The notes below the pieces were generated by a model, which saw only the letters and a list, made by a program, of their open reading frames with translations, ran no database searches and was not told the origin of the DNA. Shown here piece by piece: positions 9,755 through 19,445 of a stretch of DNA of 32,748 nt. Source of the stretch: Variovorax sp. (GTDB taxonomy: Bacteria > Pseudomonadota > Gammaproteobacteria > Burkholderiales > Burkholderiaceae_C); the NCBI GenBank assembly GCA_028292285.1, contig JAQGMP010000318.1, positions 1 to 32,748 of the forward strand. Reading direction: 5' to 3'. Each line of letters starts with the position of its first letter. Within the stretch, counting starts at the first letter, position 1. Both the position numbers and the translations under genes were made by a program.

Positions 9755-11755
9755 CTATGCGTGCAGAAGCTGAAGCGCCTCGAACGAGATCAGCCGGCCC
9801 GCGATGGCACTCGCCGCCACCGTCGGCGGACTCGCGAGCCAAACCTGGCCCGGCCCGCCGCGACCCGGGAAGTTGCGGTTTATGGCGCTCACCGTCACTT
9901 GAGACGGCGTAGTCGAGCCCCCCGGGCCGCAGTTGCCGCAAGCCCCGCACGACGGCTGCAGCGTGCGGGCACCGACGCGCTCGAAGGCCTCCATGTAGCC
10001 TGCAGCGATGCAGTGGTCGCGCACGGCGGTAGTGCCGAACTGCAGGTACAGATCGACGCCCTCAGCCACGCGCAGGCCACGGTCGGCGGCCCACTTCAAC
10101 ACGGCGTGGTAGTGGTCGAAATCCTCGCGCTTGCCGGCGGTGCATGATCCGCCGTAGGCGATGTCGATGGCTACGGCTTCGTTCACATCGACCAGCGGTA
10201 GGCCATGACCCGGATCACCGGGCGCGGCGACCATCGGTTGTACCTCGGCGCAATCGATGGCGATCGTTTCGGCATACGTTGCGCCGGCGTCGCTTTCCAT
10301 CCACGGCTCGATGGTGAAATCGACGCCGCGGCGCTCGCGCAGAAAGCGTAGGGTTTCCTCGTCTGGTGCCACGATGCCGGTGAAGCCGCCGAGCTCCGCC
10401 GTCATGTTGGTGAGCGTGGCTCGCTCGTCGATTGACAGATGAGGGACCGCATCGCCACCGAACTCGAAGACCTTGCCGACACCGCCGCCTGCGCGAATGA
10501 AGGGCTGCGCCAGCAGATGCAGGACGATGTCTTTGGCCGTGACGCCGGGCGCCACACGGCCGTTCAGTGCAATGCGAAGCGACTGCGGCACCGTGAGACG
10601 CACCGCGCCGGTGACGAAAGCGTTGGCCATGTCGGTGGTGCCCACGCCAAATGCCACGCAGCCCAGCGCGCCGCTGTGAGGCGTGTGCGAATCGGTACCG
10701 ACCACGAGCTGACCCGGCAACGCATAGTGCTCGGCCACCATCGCATGCGAGATGCCGGCCACGTTGGTGCCATCGTCGTGCGCCGCCTCTTCCTCGGTCA
10801 AGGTGCGGTGTGAGTGCAGGCTGTAAGTTGCAGCGAAGTCCCGCTGGGCCTCGACCATGCGATGGACATTCGGCACCAGCCCGCCGCGCACGTGTGCCGG
10901 GCTCTCTTCTACATAGGAGGTGTGATCTTCGAACACCACGATCGAACCCGGATCGTGCAGCACCAGCGGGCGCCCGAAGGTCGCGTGCAGCATGTGCGCC
11001 GCCATGCCCGTGTAGTACTCATGGATGAAGCGCAGATCGGCACGCACGAAGGCGCCGTCGCCTGGGCCAGGATGGGCAGTCGTGAGCTCGGTCGCGAGCG
11101 CGTGGCGGGCCACGATCTTTTCGAAGAGCGTTCGCGGACGCGGATGCGGATCGTCATCGTCGGTGCCGCCGGTGATGCGGCGCATGAAGCGCTGACCGAA
11201 TGCGAGCAATCCACCGCTCTTCAGAATAGCGGCGGCCAGCGCGTCGCGGCCGGCGACCAGATCGTCCACCGGGATCGGCTCGCCGGCAGCGATGCGGTCG
11301 AGCAAGCCGAAGTCGGTCGAGGTGAAGAGCCCGATGTTGTCGGCGTTCTGCCGGTAGATGCGCTCGAAGCTCTCGGCGATGACGAGGCGCACGCCTGCCA
11401 GCTTTTCCGCGGCTGGGCTGTGCTCGCGCGACGAGCCCTTGCCATAGCGCTTGCCGGCGACGACGACCTCGATGCCCGACTTGCGGACGGCGTCGGCACT
11501 GATCGGCGTGCTCTCGCCTGCCTTGAAGCCGGTGTACGGATAGCGGCCGAGCTTGTCGTCGTAGTGCGTCAGGATGGCGATCGGCGTGATCTCGTCCGTC
11601 GAGACGTCGTCGCGCAGTGGCGCGGCGTCGGCGAGCGAGAGCGTCTCGCCTTGCAGGCACCGCGCCACGACATCGAGCGAACGGCTCAGGAAGAGAAAGC
11701 GAGGTTCAAACCGGATGGCCTGAACGGAATCGGTGGCTGGCTTGGGCGCTGGCAT
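9755..11755 (-). CDS. Aconitase-family hydratase with fused swivel (LeuD-like, N-terminal) and catalytic (LeuC-like, C-terminal) domains
   Basis: N-term 'DDVSTDEITPIA...GKRYGKGSSREHSPAAEKLAGVRLVIAESFERIYRQNADNIGLF'; C-term 'VVGTDSHTPHSGALGCVAFGVGTTDMANAF', Fe-S ligand regions 'GGSCTAGKREDF' and 'PSCGACGNCGPG'. Confidence 0.92.
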   Translation of the reverse strand: MPAPKPATDSVQAIRFEPRFLFLSRSLDVVARCLQGETLSLADAAPLRDDVSTDEITPIAILTHYDDKLGRYPYTGFKAGESTPISADAVRKSGIEVVVAGKRYGKGSSREHSPAAEKLAGVRLVIAESFERIYRQNADNIGLFTSTDFGLLDRIAAGEPIPVDDLVAGRDALAAAILKSGGLLAFGQRFMRRITGGTDDDDPHPRPRTLFEKIVARHALATELTTAHPGPGDGAFVRADLRFIHEYYTGMAAHMLHATFGRPLVLHDPGSIVVFEDHTSYVEESPAHVRGGLVPNVHRMVEAQRDFAATYSLHSHRTLTEEEAAHDDGTNVAGISHAMVAEHYALPGQLVVGTDSHTPHSGALGCVAFGVGTTDMANAFVTGAVRLTVPQSLRIALNGRVAPGVTAKDIVLHLLAQPFIRAGGGVGKVFEFGGDAVPHLSIDERATLTNMTAELGGFTGIVAPDEETLRFLRERRGVDFTIEPWMESDAGATYAETIAIDCAEVQPMVAAPGDPGHGLPLVDVNEAVAIDIAYGGSCTAGKREDFDHYHAVLKWAADRGLRVAEGVDLYLQFGTTAVRDHCIAAGYMEAFERVGARTLQPSCGACGNCGPGGSTTPSQVTVSAINRNFPGRGGPGQVWLASPPTVAASAIAGRLISFEALQLLHA

Positions 11756-11834
11756 GCACGATCTTTGCGCGCTGCGCCGCCGCTGAAAAGCGCTCGATCG
11801 GCACAGGGGGTCACGCCGAACGCGTGATCCGTGA

Positions 11835-12722
11835 TTACCCTCGGAGGCAGTCGATGAGCGCGGTCACCGCACGCGGCTGCGGCGTCTTCCGGAGCGCGTA
11901 GACATTCAGCACACGCTCGGCCCAGGGCTCGTCGAGCGGCCGCCTGACAAAGCGCGTGGAGCCCGCATACGCGGCGGCGGCGCTCTGCGGAATAATGGCG
12001 ATGCCGAGCCCGGCTTCTACCATTCGGCATACCGCGTCGAAGCTGCTGACCGACACGGTCGGCGCAAATGTCTTTTGCAGCGCGGCGGCGCGCTCGACCA
12101 ATGAACGATCGAGCGCGCCGCCGGCATGCACACCGACCAGCGGATGCGCCAGCGCGAGATCGAAAGGGATCTTCTTGCGAGAGGTCAAAGCATGGCCGAC
12201 CGGCAGCACGACATGCAGCGGGTCGGTTGCAAAGTGCCAAGCATCGAGACCAGGCGGCAACGAGGTTTCGACACCTACTCCGACGTCCGCCCGATCGTCC
12301 AGGCACGCCCGGAGCACATCGCGCGTGTCTTCCTCGTGCAGCGACACCGTGACCGCCGGATGCGCCGCCATGAAGCGCTGAAGCCGTTCCGGCAGGAAGC
12401 CGATGACTGCCGACATGTTGGCGTAGAGGCGCACGGTGCCGCGCACTTCCCCTCCTTCGATCTGCACTTCGCGCATCAGCGCCTGCAACTCCTCGTCGAT
12501 GCGCTCGCCCCGTGCCAGCACCAGCCGGCCCGCGTCGGTCAGCGCGATGCCGCGCGGCGAACGCACGAGCAATGGCGTATCGAAAGCATGCTCAAGATCG
12601 GCGAGCCGCCGACTCAGCGCGGATGGCGCGATGTTCTCGAGTTCCGCCGCGCGCACGATCGATCCTGCACGGGCTGCAGAGACGAACAGCCGGACGTTGT
12701 AGGAGTCGATGCGACGCGTCAT
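11835..12722 (-). CDS. LysR family transcriptional regulator
   Basis: 'VRLFVSAARAGSIVRAAELENIAPSALSRRLADLEHAFDTPLLVRSPRGIALTDAG' HTH plus LysR substrate domain. Confidence 0.95.
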   Translation of the reverse strand: MTRRIDSYNVRLFVSAARAGSIVRAAELENIAPSALSRRLADLEHAFDTPLLVRSPRGIALTDAGRLVLARGERIDEELQALMREVQIEGGEVRGTVRLYANMSAVIGFLPERLQRFMAAHPAVTVSLHEEDTRDVLRACLDDRADVGVGVETSLPPGLDAWHFATDPLHVVLPVGHALTSRKKIPFDLALAHPLVGVHAGGALDRSLVERAAALQKTFAPTVSVSSFDAVCRMVEAGLGIAIIPQSAAAAYAGSTRFVRRPLDEPWAERVLNVYALRKTPQPRAVTALIDCLRG

Positions 12723-12801
12723 TGACCCGCATGGTACGTCCTGTCCCCTTGCAAATCACCGCTCGACAACGCAGTCACGCAGCCTGCTCGACGTCAAGGA
12801 C

Positions 12802-13336
12802 TTAAGCCGGAATGCGAGGATTGACTGCTTTCGGGGCCGGGAAAATGGCCCCCCGGCCAAGGGCTCGGGTCGGATGTCGGTCGGCCCCGACACGTGGGCG
12901 CCGCAACCAGTTCACGTCCGCCTGCAACCCAACCAAACCGATGCCAAACACGGCGCATGCCTTGTCTTGATCCGGCATGTCGCCACCGATGCCGACGGAC
13001 CCGATCGCGTTGCCTGTCGGGTCGCGAACGATGACCTCCTGGCACTGGCGCGATGCGCCCTTCGGAGATACCCGACAGCGCCGCGAAGAAGCCAGGTGTT
13101 GCCGCCGCACGTTGCGCCGAGGCCCGACCGCCGTGCCCCATGCCGAGGACCCCACGCCTTTTTGTTTGCGCGATCTGCGGCCTGAGGATGCCGCTGCCGT
13201 CTGCGCGCTGGAAGGCCAGCAGGTGGCCGCCTGCATCGAGTACAGCCACTGTCGGCGGCTTGCACCCGATCTCGCGGCCTGTTTGCAGCGAGAGTTCAAC
13301 GATTTTGGCCGCCTGATGCAGAAGCAATGTCTGCAT
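12802..13336 (-). pseudogene. Frameshifted GlcG/HbpS (DUF336) heme-binding-family protein
   Basis: Homologous segments lie in three frames: 'MQTLLLHQAAKIVELSLQTGREIGCKPPTVAVLDAGGHLLAFQRADGSGILRPQIAQTK' / 'AWGVLGMGHGGRA' / 'TPGFFAALSGISEGRIAPVPGG' / 'EVIVRDPTGNAIGSVGIGGDMPDQDKACAVFGIGLVGLQADV'. Confidence 0.8.
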
Positions 13337-13663
13337 CTTCGGATTTCGTTTTCTGAGTTGAAGCGGCAACGTAGGTCGTCCAACGGATCCGCGCTGGTCG
13401 CCTCGGGAAAGCGTAGCCTCAGGCACTCGCATTGCGCGAATCCGTGGCACGAAAGCACCCATTGCCAGGATCGCGGCGCCCGATAGAAGAGATGTCAGTC
13501 CGCGCTATCGGTTAATCGCCAGTATTCAGATGAGGTGACGAAAACGTCAAGGTACAAGCTGCTGGAGGTCACTGAATCGATGGGTTCACCGTTCTCGGAA
13601 TACAAGATGCCGCGCCGCGATAAGTCTCGTTCATCCTTGCACACAGCTCTCAAGGCCGCGAAA

Positions 13664-14488
13664 TCACACGGCCGCTACGCGGCGGTTCAGGAGTTCACTG
13701 ATTCGAGCCGCCTCGCAGTCCAATGCAAGGCGTACCCTGAGCGCATATTCCCGGGTCATCTGCGAGGAGTGATTTGCGACGCTGATCGCGGCGACAGTCC
13801 TACCTGCTTTATCAAACACCGGGACGCCGACGGCAGAAAACCCCCGAACGACATCGCTGGCAGTCAGCGCATACCCCGTCGCCCTGGTCTCTTCGACCTT
13901 TTCGCCGAGCGAGCGATCTTGTGCCCGTCCGGCTTTGGGCAGGCGCGCCGCGCCTTTATCTATTAGCGCTGCACGTTCACTGGCGGGGAGAAAACTAAGC
14001 ATTGCAAGACTGCAGGCGCCTGCTCCCAATGGCAGTCGGCTTCCGGGTCCGTACTCATGCATCCACGGCAACTCGACTTGTGTTTTCATATCGACACAAA
14101 AACAGTCGTCACCGCTGCGCATTGCCAAATAGATCGTTCCCCTCGACGCATCAAACAATCGTTGCACGGATGGCTGGCATACCTCGCGCAGGTTGAAACT
14201 GTTCGAGGCCGCGATGCCGATCTCGTAGGCAAACTGCCCAAGTCGGTAAATTCGACTCTCTCGCCTGAGCAGACCGGACGCGACCAATTCAGACAGCAGG
14301 CGGTGAGCCGTTGCCTTGGGCAAATGGCTGGCAGTCACCAACTCCGCAAGACGCGCGCCTTCGATGTTTTTCCGTGATACGAGCTGCAGCAATTCCAGCG
14401 CCCGACTCATGCTTTTGACGTGCTGCTTTCCGGGCACCGCCTTATCTAGCGTTTGTTCCACGATGCGGTCCTTTTTCCTTGTGGCCAT
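13664..14488 (-). CDS. IclR family transcriptional regulator
   Basis: 'SMSRALELLQLVSRKNIEGARLAELVTASHLPKATAHRLLSELVASGLLRRE' HTH; C-terminal IclR effector domain. Confidence 0.95.
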   Translation of the reverse strand: MATRKKDRIVEQTLDKAVPGKQHVKSMSRALELLQLVSRKNIEGARLAELVTASHLPKATAHRLLSELVASGLLRRESRIYRLGQFAYEIGIAASNSFNLREVCQPSVQRLFDASRGTIYLAMRSGDDCFCVDMKTQVELPWMHEYGPGSRLPLGAGACSLAMLSFLPASERAALIDKGAARLPKAGRAQDRSLGEKVEETRATGYALTASDVVRGFSAVGVPVFDKAGRTVAAISVANHSSQMTREYALRVRLALDCEAARISELLNRRVAAV

Positions 14489-14547
14489 TGACGTCGCAAA
14501 GGATCATCTCTGCAGTCGCCTCAGGTGACATACGTTTAGGAGAACGC

Positions 14548-15012
14548 ATGAACAACTCGACCCGCAACGGGAATAACCCTGTAGTTGCCAGCAATACAAG
14601 TTGGAGCCCCGAAGAAGCCGCTTGCATCCGTCTTTGTGTCGATATGGTTCACGGCGTGGATCTGCGCGACTACGAACGCACGATTGCCACCTTCACCAGC
14701 GACGCGCTGCTCGTTGCCCCAGGCAAGCAGGTCAACGGACATGAGGGGCTCCGCAGCTTTCTGAGCGCGCGGCCTGTCGACATTTTGACCCGCCATTGCT
14801 GCAGCAACTTTCGCATTGACTTTCACGACGCGCGAAGCGCCAGCGGCTCCTGCTATGTCGTTTGTTTCAAAGCCAAAATGGTGGACGGCGCGGACCTTCC
14901 CGTTCAAACGCCCGCTCCCACAGTCGGGGAGTATCACGATCAGTTTGTCCTGACCACCGACGGCTGGCGGATCCATCGGCGAGAGATTCGGCTGCTCTTC
15001 GCACCGCTGTGA
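14548..15012 (+). CDS. SnoaL-like / NTF2-fold protein
   Basis: 'SPEEAACIRLCVDMVHGVDLRDYERTIATFTSDALLVAPGKQVNGHEGLRSFLSARP...YHDQFVLTTDGWRIHRREIRLLF'; RBS-like AGGAGA upstream of ATG 14548. Confidence 0.75.
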   Translation: MNNSTRNGNNPVVASNTSWSPEEAACIRLCVDMVHGVDLRDYERTIATFTSDALLVAPGKQVNGHEGLRSFLSARPVDILTRHCCSNFRIDFHDARSASGSCYVVCFKAKMVDGADLPVQTPAPTVGEYHDQFVLTTDGWRIHRREIRLLFAPL

Positions 15013-15022
15013 AACGCGTGCC

Positions 15023-15901
15023 GTGAAACTGCTGACCTTTCGCCACGGGCTAGAACCGCCGCAACTGGGGGTGCTTCGCGGCAAGAACGTGATGCGGCTT
15101 GCTGCCAGGGCACCTGGCTTACCTGCCGACATGATCGAGCTCATAGCGGGCTGGAGCGCCTATCGCGAGCAATTGGAAGCATTGGAGCCGGATGAAGCGT
15201 TGGACCACCTGCTGGACGAGGTGACACTCTGCGCTCCGATCCTGCGCCCGGGAAAGCTGTTGGGCATCGGCCTCAATTACGCCGACCATGTTGCCGAAGC
15301 CGCCTTACCAGCCCCAACGGACCAGGTCTGGTTCATGATGCCGCCCAGCGCTGTCAACGGGCCTCGGGATCCGATCCAGATGCCCAAGGTCTCTTTATCG
15401 CTTGACTACGAAGCCGAGTTGGCATTTGTGATCGGGCGGCGGTGCCGGCATGTGTCGCGGGAGCGGGCACATGAGGTGATCTTTGGCTATTGCGCCGCGA
15501 ACGATGTCAGTGTCAGGGATTGGCAACTGCGGACCAGTCAGGTCATCCTCGGAAAGTCTTTCGACAGTCATGCGCCATTCGGTCCCTGGATCGTCACCAC
15601 CGACGAACTCAATGACCCCCACTGTTTAGGGATTCGTTGCTTTGTCAATGGGGAAAAGCGGCAGGACTCCAACACTCGCGAGCTCATTCATAACTGCTTC
15701 GACCAAGTCGAGCACCTGTCAAAAGTCATGACGCTGGAACCTGGTGACGTCATCTTTTCCGGCACTCCGGCGGGCGTGGGCTTTGGCTTCAAGCCTCCGC
15801 GCTGGCTGGCCATCGGAGACGTCGTGCGCGTCGAGATCGACAACATAGGGTTCCTCGAAAACCGTGTAGCCGCAGAACCCGAAGTCCCTTATGGAACCTA
15901 A
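15023..15901 (+). CDS. Fumarylacetoacetate hydrolase family protein
   Basis: 'GKLLGIGLNYADHVAEA', 'DYEAELAFVIGRRCRHV', 'GYCAANDVSVRDWQ', 'GDVIFSGTPAGVGFGFKPPRWLAIGDVVRVEIDNIG'. Confidence 0.95.
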   Translation: MKLLTFRHGLEPPQLGVLRGKNVMRLAARAPGLPADMIELIAGWSAYREQLEALEPDEALDHLLDEVTLCAPILRPGKLLGIGLNYADHVAEAALPAPTDQVWFMMPPSAVNGPRDPIQMPKVSLSLDYEAELAFVIGRRCRHVSRERAHEVIFGYCAANDVSVRDWQLRTSQVILGKSFDSHAPFGPWIVTTDELNDPHCLGIRCFVNGEKRQDSNTRELIHNCFDQVEHLSKVMTLEPGDVIFSGTPAGVGFGFKPPRWLAIGDVVRVEIDNIGFLENRVAAEPEVPYGT

Positions 15902-15937
15902 TCGATCTCACAGACCAACAACGCAGAGACAAACACT

Positions 15938-16936
15938 ATGAAAAAAACTTTCCGTATTTCTGTTCGCTTGTGGCGTCGAAACGCGGCGGCATTGCTGAGC
16001 GCCTCGCTTGCCGTCTTGACCCCCCACGCCATGGCGGCCTATCCAGAAAAGCCGGTGCGAATTATCCATGCCTACCCGGGCGCTCCGCTCGACTCCGCGG
16101 TGCGATACATAGCCGACAAGCTGTCGGCTGTATGGCATCAACCGGTGATTGTTGAAACGCGCCCCGGCGCCGCGGAAATTATCGCCGGGGACGCTGTGGC
16201 GAAGGCGGCGCCTGACGGCTACACGCTGTTTGTCGGCTCCGAATCTAACTTCTCCAACAACCAGTATCTTTACTCAAAACTCCCTTTCAACCCAGAGCGT
16301 GACCTCGTACCGGTGACCGAACTCTTTGCGCTTCCTTTTGCATTGATCGTTCCGTACGATTTCCCTGCGAACACGGTCAAGGAATTTGCCGCCGCTCTGA
16401 AAATGCCCGGCGCAGACTACAGCTATGCATCATCAGGTCTCGGTAGCCCGAACCATATGCTGATGGAAACATTGCTCCAAACGCTTGACGTCAAGATGCT
16501 GCATGTTCCCTATAAGGTGGGACCGCAGATCACGCAGGATCTTATTGCAGGCAGGGTTCAGGCGGTGGTCGGAGGCGTCTACACGGCGGTTCCATATGTT
16601 CCGACGCATCGCCTGAAACTGCTAGCTGTGAGCGGCATCGAAAGGCAGAAAGCAATTCCTGACACCCCGACATTCAGCGAAGCGGGCTACCCCAGCATTG
16701 ACATTCAGACCTATGTGGGGATGGCGGCCCCCAAGGGGACGCCGCCGGCAATCGTTGAAAAAATACGAAATGACATCAAGGCGATATTGATGACGAGCGA
16801 GTTCCAACAAAAGGTTGGTGAGCCCCTTGCCTATGTGCCCGTGGGCAGCACGCCTGCGCAGTTCAGTGAATTTCTAGTGAGCAGGCGAGCAAATACACAA
16901 AAAGAGATAAAGGCATTGGGACTGAAGCTCGACTGA
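15938..16936 (+). CDS. Bug/TctC-family substrate-binding protein
   Basis: 'AAYPEKPVRIIHAYPGAPLDSAVRYIADKLSAVWHQPVIVETRPGAAEIIAGDAVAKAAPDGYTL'. Confidence 0.93.
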   Translation: MKKTFRISVRLWRRNAAALLSASLAVLTPHAMAAYPEKPVRIIHAYPGAPLDSAVRYIADKLSAVWHQPVIVETRPGAAEIIAGDAVAKAAPDGYTLFVGSESNFSNNQYLYSKLPFNPERDLVPVTELFALPFALIVPYDFPANTVKEFAAALKMPGADYSYASSGLGSPNHMLMETLLQTLDVKMLHVPYKVGPQITQDLIAGRVQAVVGGVYTAVPYVPTHRLKLLAVSGIERQKAIPDTPTFSEAGYPSIDIQTYVGMAAPKGTPPAIVEKIRNDIKAILMTSEFQQKVGEPLAYVPVGSTPAQFSEFLVSRRANTQKEIKALGLKLD

Positions 16937-17122
16937 CGGGACAGCCTCATCGGGTAGCTGCGATTCACTCGACTTCGGAAGCGGTTGGACGCAGAAAGCG
17001 CCCACCAAACTGGATCTTCTATGCGAACCGACCAGTTTGCGAAGTGGTGAAGTTTTGCGCATGGGCTGAACGACGCTCTTGGCGAGCAGCATCAACCGCC
17101 ATTACACAATGGTTTTCGCTGC

Positions 17123-17401
17123 GTGCGGACCCTCGGCAACGAGCGAAGAAAGTACCCTGAGCGCCTGCAGCAAGCCTGCTTTATTCTGTGCCGCCGCGCC
17201 GACTTGCATGCCATCGGTAGTCCCTTGATCCTGGATGACCTTCGCCGCCACACCGCCCTGGACCGCACGCCGTTGCGGCTTGAGCACAGCATGGGCCGCA
17301 TCTACAACATGCCGCCACCCACACAAAGTTTGGTATCGCTCATCATCCTGGGGCGCAAGCCGGAAATCGATGGGGACGGGCTGACGGTCGCACGCTATTA
17401 A
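17123..17401 (+). pseudogene. Gamma-glutamyltransferase fragment
   Basis: 'IGSPLILDDLRRHTALDRTPLRLEHSMGRIYNMPPPTQSLVSLIILG' resembles the GGT segment 'GSPLTLDDLxxHxxxxxTPLxLxxxGxxxYNxPPPTQGLASLxILG'; no flanking GGT sequence. Confidence 0.65.
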
Positions 17402-17585
17402 TTGCAAGGCGGTAGATGCTGCGATGAGTCGACGTTATGCGATAAATAGCCTTGACGGTCGTTCTATACAAATGTGCTTGGCGTCACAACAGGCTCTTTG
17501 GAAGGCCTAAAGGAGTGTGTCAATATCGATTTCGCGACAGCCGGTTGGAGATTGACTTGTGCGGAGCGTCAACCGCCTGAGGCGC

Positions 17586-18278
17586 TCAACCGGTCAAGCG
17601 CGAAGCTGCCAGCGTTGCGGTTATTTTCCGACGCTCCAGCATGGCCTTGGCCATCTCGCGGACCGCCTCCACCGTGTGCGCATCGGCGACATCCGGATGT
17701 CCGCTGCGGAAAGGCGGGGCCGGGTCATATTCGAGCATCAATTGAATTGCCTTCGCAGTTGCTTCGCCACGAAGCAATCTGAGCAATACGAACGCGAAGT
17801 CCAGGCCTGAGGTGACCCCGCCGCCGGTGACCCTGTTTCGGTCGATGACAACGCGATCAGGGACGACATCTACCTGGAACAACCGAAGATAGTCAAGCGA
17901 AAGCCAGTGACAAGTCGCCTTGTATCCGGTCAACAGGCCCGCAGCTGCCAACAAAAGGGAGCCGGTGCAAACCGAGGTAATCCACTGCGCACCCGCTGCT
18001 TGCTGCCGCAGAAAGGAGAAAAGTTCTTCGTCGTCCATGAGGTCGTTCTGGCCCGGCCCTCCGGGGACGACAACGACATCAAATTGAGGAGCGTCCAGAA
18101 AAGACATTGACGGCGTCACCAACAGCCCGGTGTCCCCGACAAACGGCGTACAGTCCTTCCAGACCAGATGCGCCGTGCTGTTGGGTGCTCTTGCCAATAT
18201 CTCGAACGGCGCAAGCGCATCGAGTGACGTCATTTTCGGGAACGCAAGCACTCCGATCTGCAGATGTTTGTCAGTCAT
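17586..18278 (-). CDS. DJ-1/PfpI family protein, isonitrile-hydratase-like (paralogue 1)
   Basis: 'LQIGVLAFPKMTSLDALAPFEILARAPNSTAHLVWKD...VVPGGPGQNDLMDDEELFSFLRQQAAGAQWITSVCTGSLLLAAAGLLTGYKATCHW'; keeps D and CT of the InhA-type active site. Confidence 0.9.
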   Translation of the reverse strand: MTDKHLQIGVLAFPKMTSLDALAPFEILARAPNSTAHLVWKDCTPFVGDTGLLVTPSMSFLDAPQFDVVVVPGGPGQNDLMDDEELFSFLRQQAAGAQWITSVCTGSLLLAAAGLLTGYKATCHWLSLDYLRLFQVDVVPDRVVIDRNRVTGGGVTSGLDFAFVLLRLLRGEATAKAIQLMLEYDPAPPFRSGHPDVADAHTVEAVREMAKAMLERRKITATLAASRLTG

Positions 18279-18308
18279 GTTCGTTGGTCCTGTCACGAAG
18301 TGGGTGCC

Positions 18309-19445
18309 TCATCGCAAGCGCTGCGGCGAAAGGCTGCTGGCTCGCACGCCAAAATTCGAGAGGTGCGTGGGCATAGGCTGGTCCAGCAGCAGCGAGGCAG
18401 CCAACTGCGAAGCAGCAGACGCGGTCTGGATACCGTATCCGCCTTGCCCGGCGACCCAAAAAAAGCTCGGACAGTCTGTGTCCTTGCCGATCACGAGTTC
18501 GCCGTCGGCAACGAACGAGCGCAGACCGGCCCAGACGTGTTTTGGTCGTCGTATCTGCATCGTAGAGACCTCCTCGATGTGATAAATTCCTGTGGCGACG
18601 TCAAGCTCCTCTGGCTGTACATCGTGCGGTTCGACCGCATCGGCGTTCGCTGGCGAACCCAGCAGTTGGCCCGCATCCGGCTTGAAGTAATACGACTCGT
18701 CGATGCCTATCACCATGGGCCATGCCGAAAAGTCGGTGCCCGAAGACGCGTCGAAAGTAAACGCGGATCGTCTCTTCGGCTGTAGTCCAATCGGCTTTAC
18801 ACCGCTGCACTGCGGGACCACATCGGCCCAGGCACCCGCTGCATTGACCAACGTGCTCGTGGTAAGGGTACGGCCGTCGGCGAGACGAATCGTCCATTTG
18901 CCATCGCGGAACACCGCGGAAACCAGATCCGCATCGGCGAGCAGTTGGCCCTGATGGGCGCGAAAGCCGCGCAGATAGCCCTGGTGCAACGCGTGGACGT
19001 CCATGTCCATTGCATCGGATTCCAGAACGGCGCCGCAAATGAGGTCGTTGCGCAGCAGGGGGCAGCGTTCAAGCGTCTGTTCGACGGACAACAACTCAAC
19101 GCTCGGGGAGGTTTGCAGTGCGATCGTAAAAGCGTCGGCAAGCTCCTTCTCCTGCCCGATCCTGGCCACATGCATCACGCCACGGGCGGAAAGGATGGGA
19201 TGCTCCGTAAAGCCTGCGGGCGGCGCGGTGTAGAAAGCGCGGCTGGCGCGCGTCAGTGCACGCACCGCGGGGCCGCCATACGTCTCGATGAACATCGCAG
19301 CCGATCGGCCGGTGGCGTGGTAGCCCGGTTGCGATTCGCGCTCCAGCAGCGCAACCTGCGCATGAGACGCCAACTCGTAAGCCACGGAAGCACCGGCAAT
19401 GCCCGCGCCGATCACCACAAAATCGTAGTGCACCCTAAGCTCCAT
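18309..19445 (-). CDS. FAD-dependent D-amino-acid dehydrogenase, DauA (D-arginine dehydrogenase)-like
   Basis: 'YDFVVIGAGIAGASVAYELASHAQVALLERESQPGYHATGRSAAMFIETYGGPAVRALTRASRAFY', 'ALHQGYLRGFRAHQGQ', 'GLQPKRRSAFTF', 'YYFKPDAGQLLGSPANADAVEPHDVQPEELDVATGIYHIEE' closely recall DauA. Confidence 0.85.
   Translation of the reverse strand: MELRVHYDFVVIGAGIAGASVAYELASHAQVALLERESQPGYHATGRSAAMFIETYGGPAVRALTRASRAFYTAPPAGFTEHPILSARGVMHVARIGQEKELADAFTIALQTSPSVELLSVEQTLERCPLLRNDLICGAVLESDAMDMDVHALHQGYLRGFRAHQGQLLADADLVSAVFRDGKWTIRLADGRTLTTSTLVNAAGAWADVVPQCSGVKPIGLQPKRRSAFTFDASSGTDFSAWPMVIGIDESYYFKPDAGQLLGSPANADAVEPHDVQPEELDVATGIYHIEEVSTMQIRRPKHVWAGLRSFVADGELVIGKDTDCPSFFWVAGQGGYGIQTASAASQLAASLLLDQPMPTHLSNFGVRASSLSPQRLR

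Noticed and set aside
10814-11827. 337-aa plus-strand ORF antisense to the aconitase-like gene
   Set aside because: No domain motifs; shadow of a strongly supported CDS.
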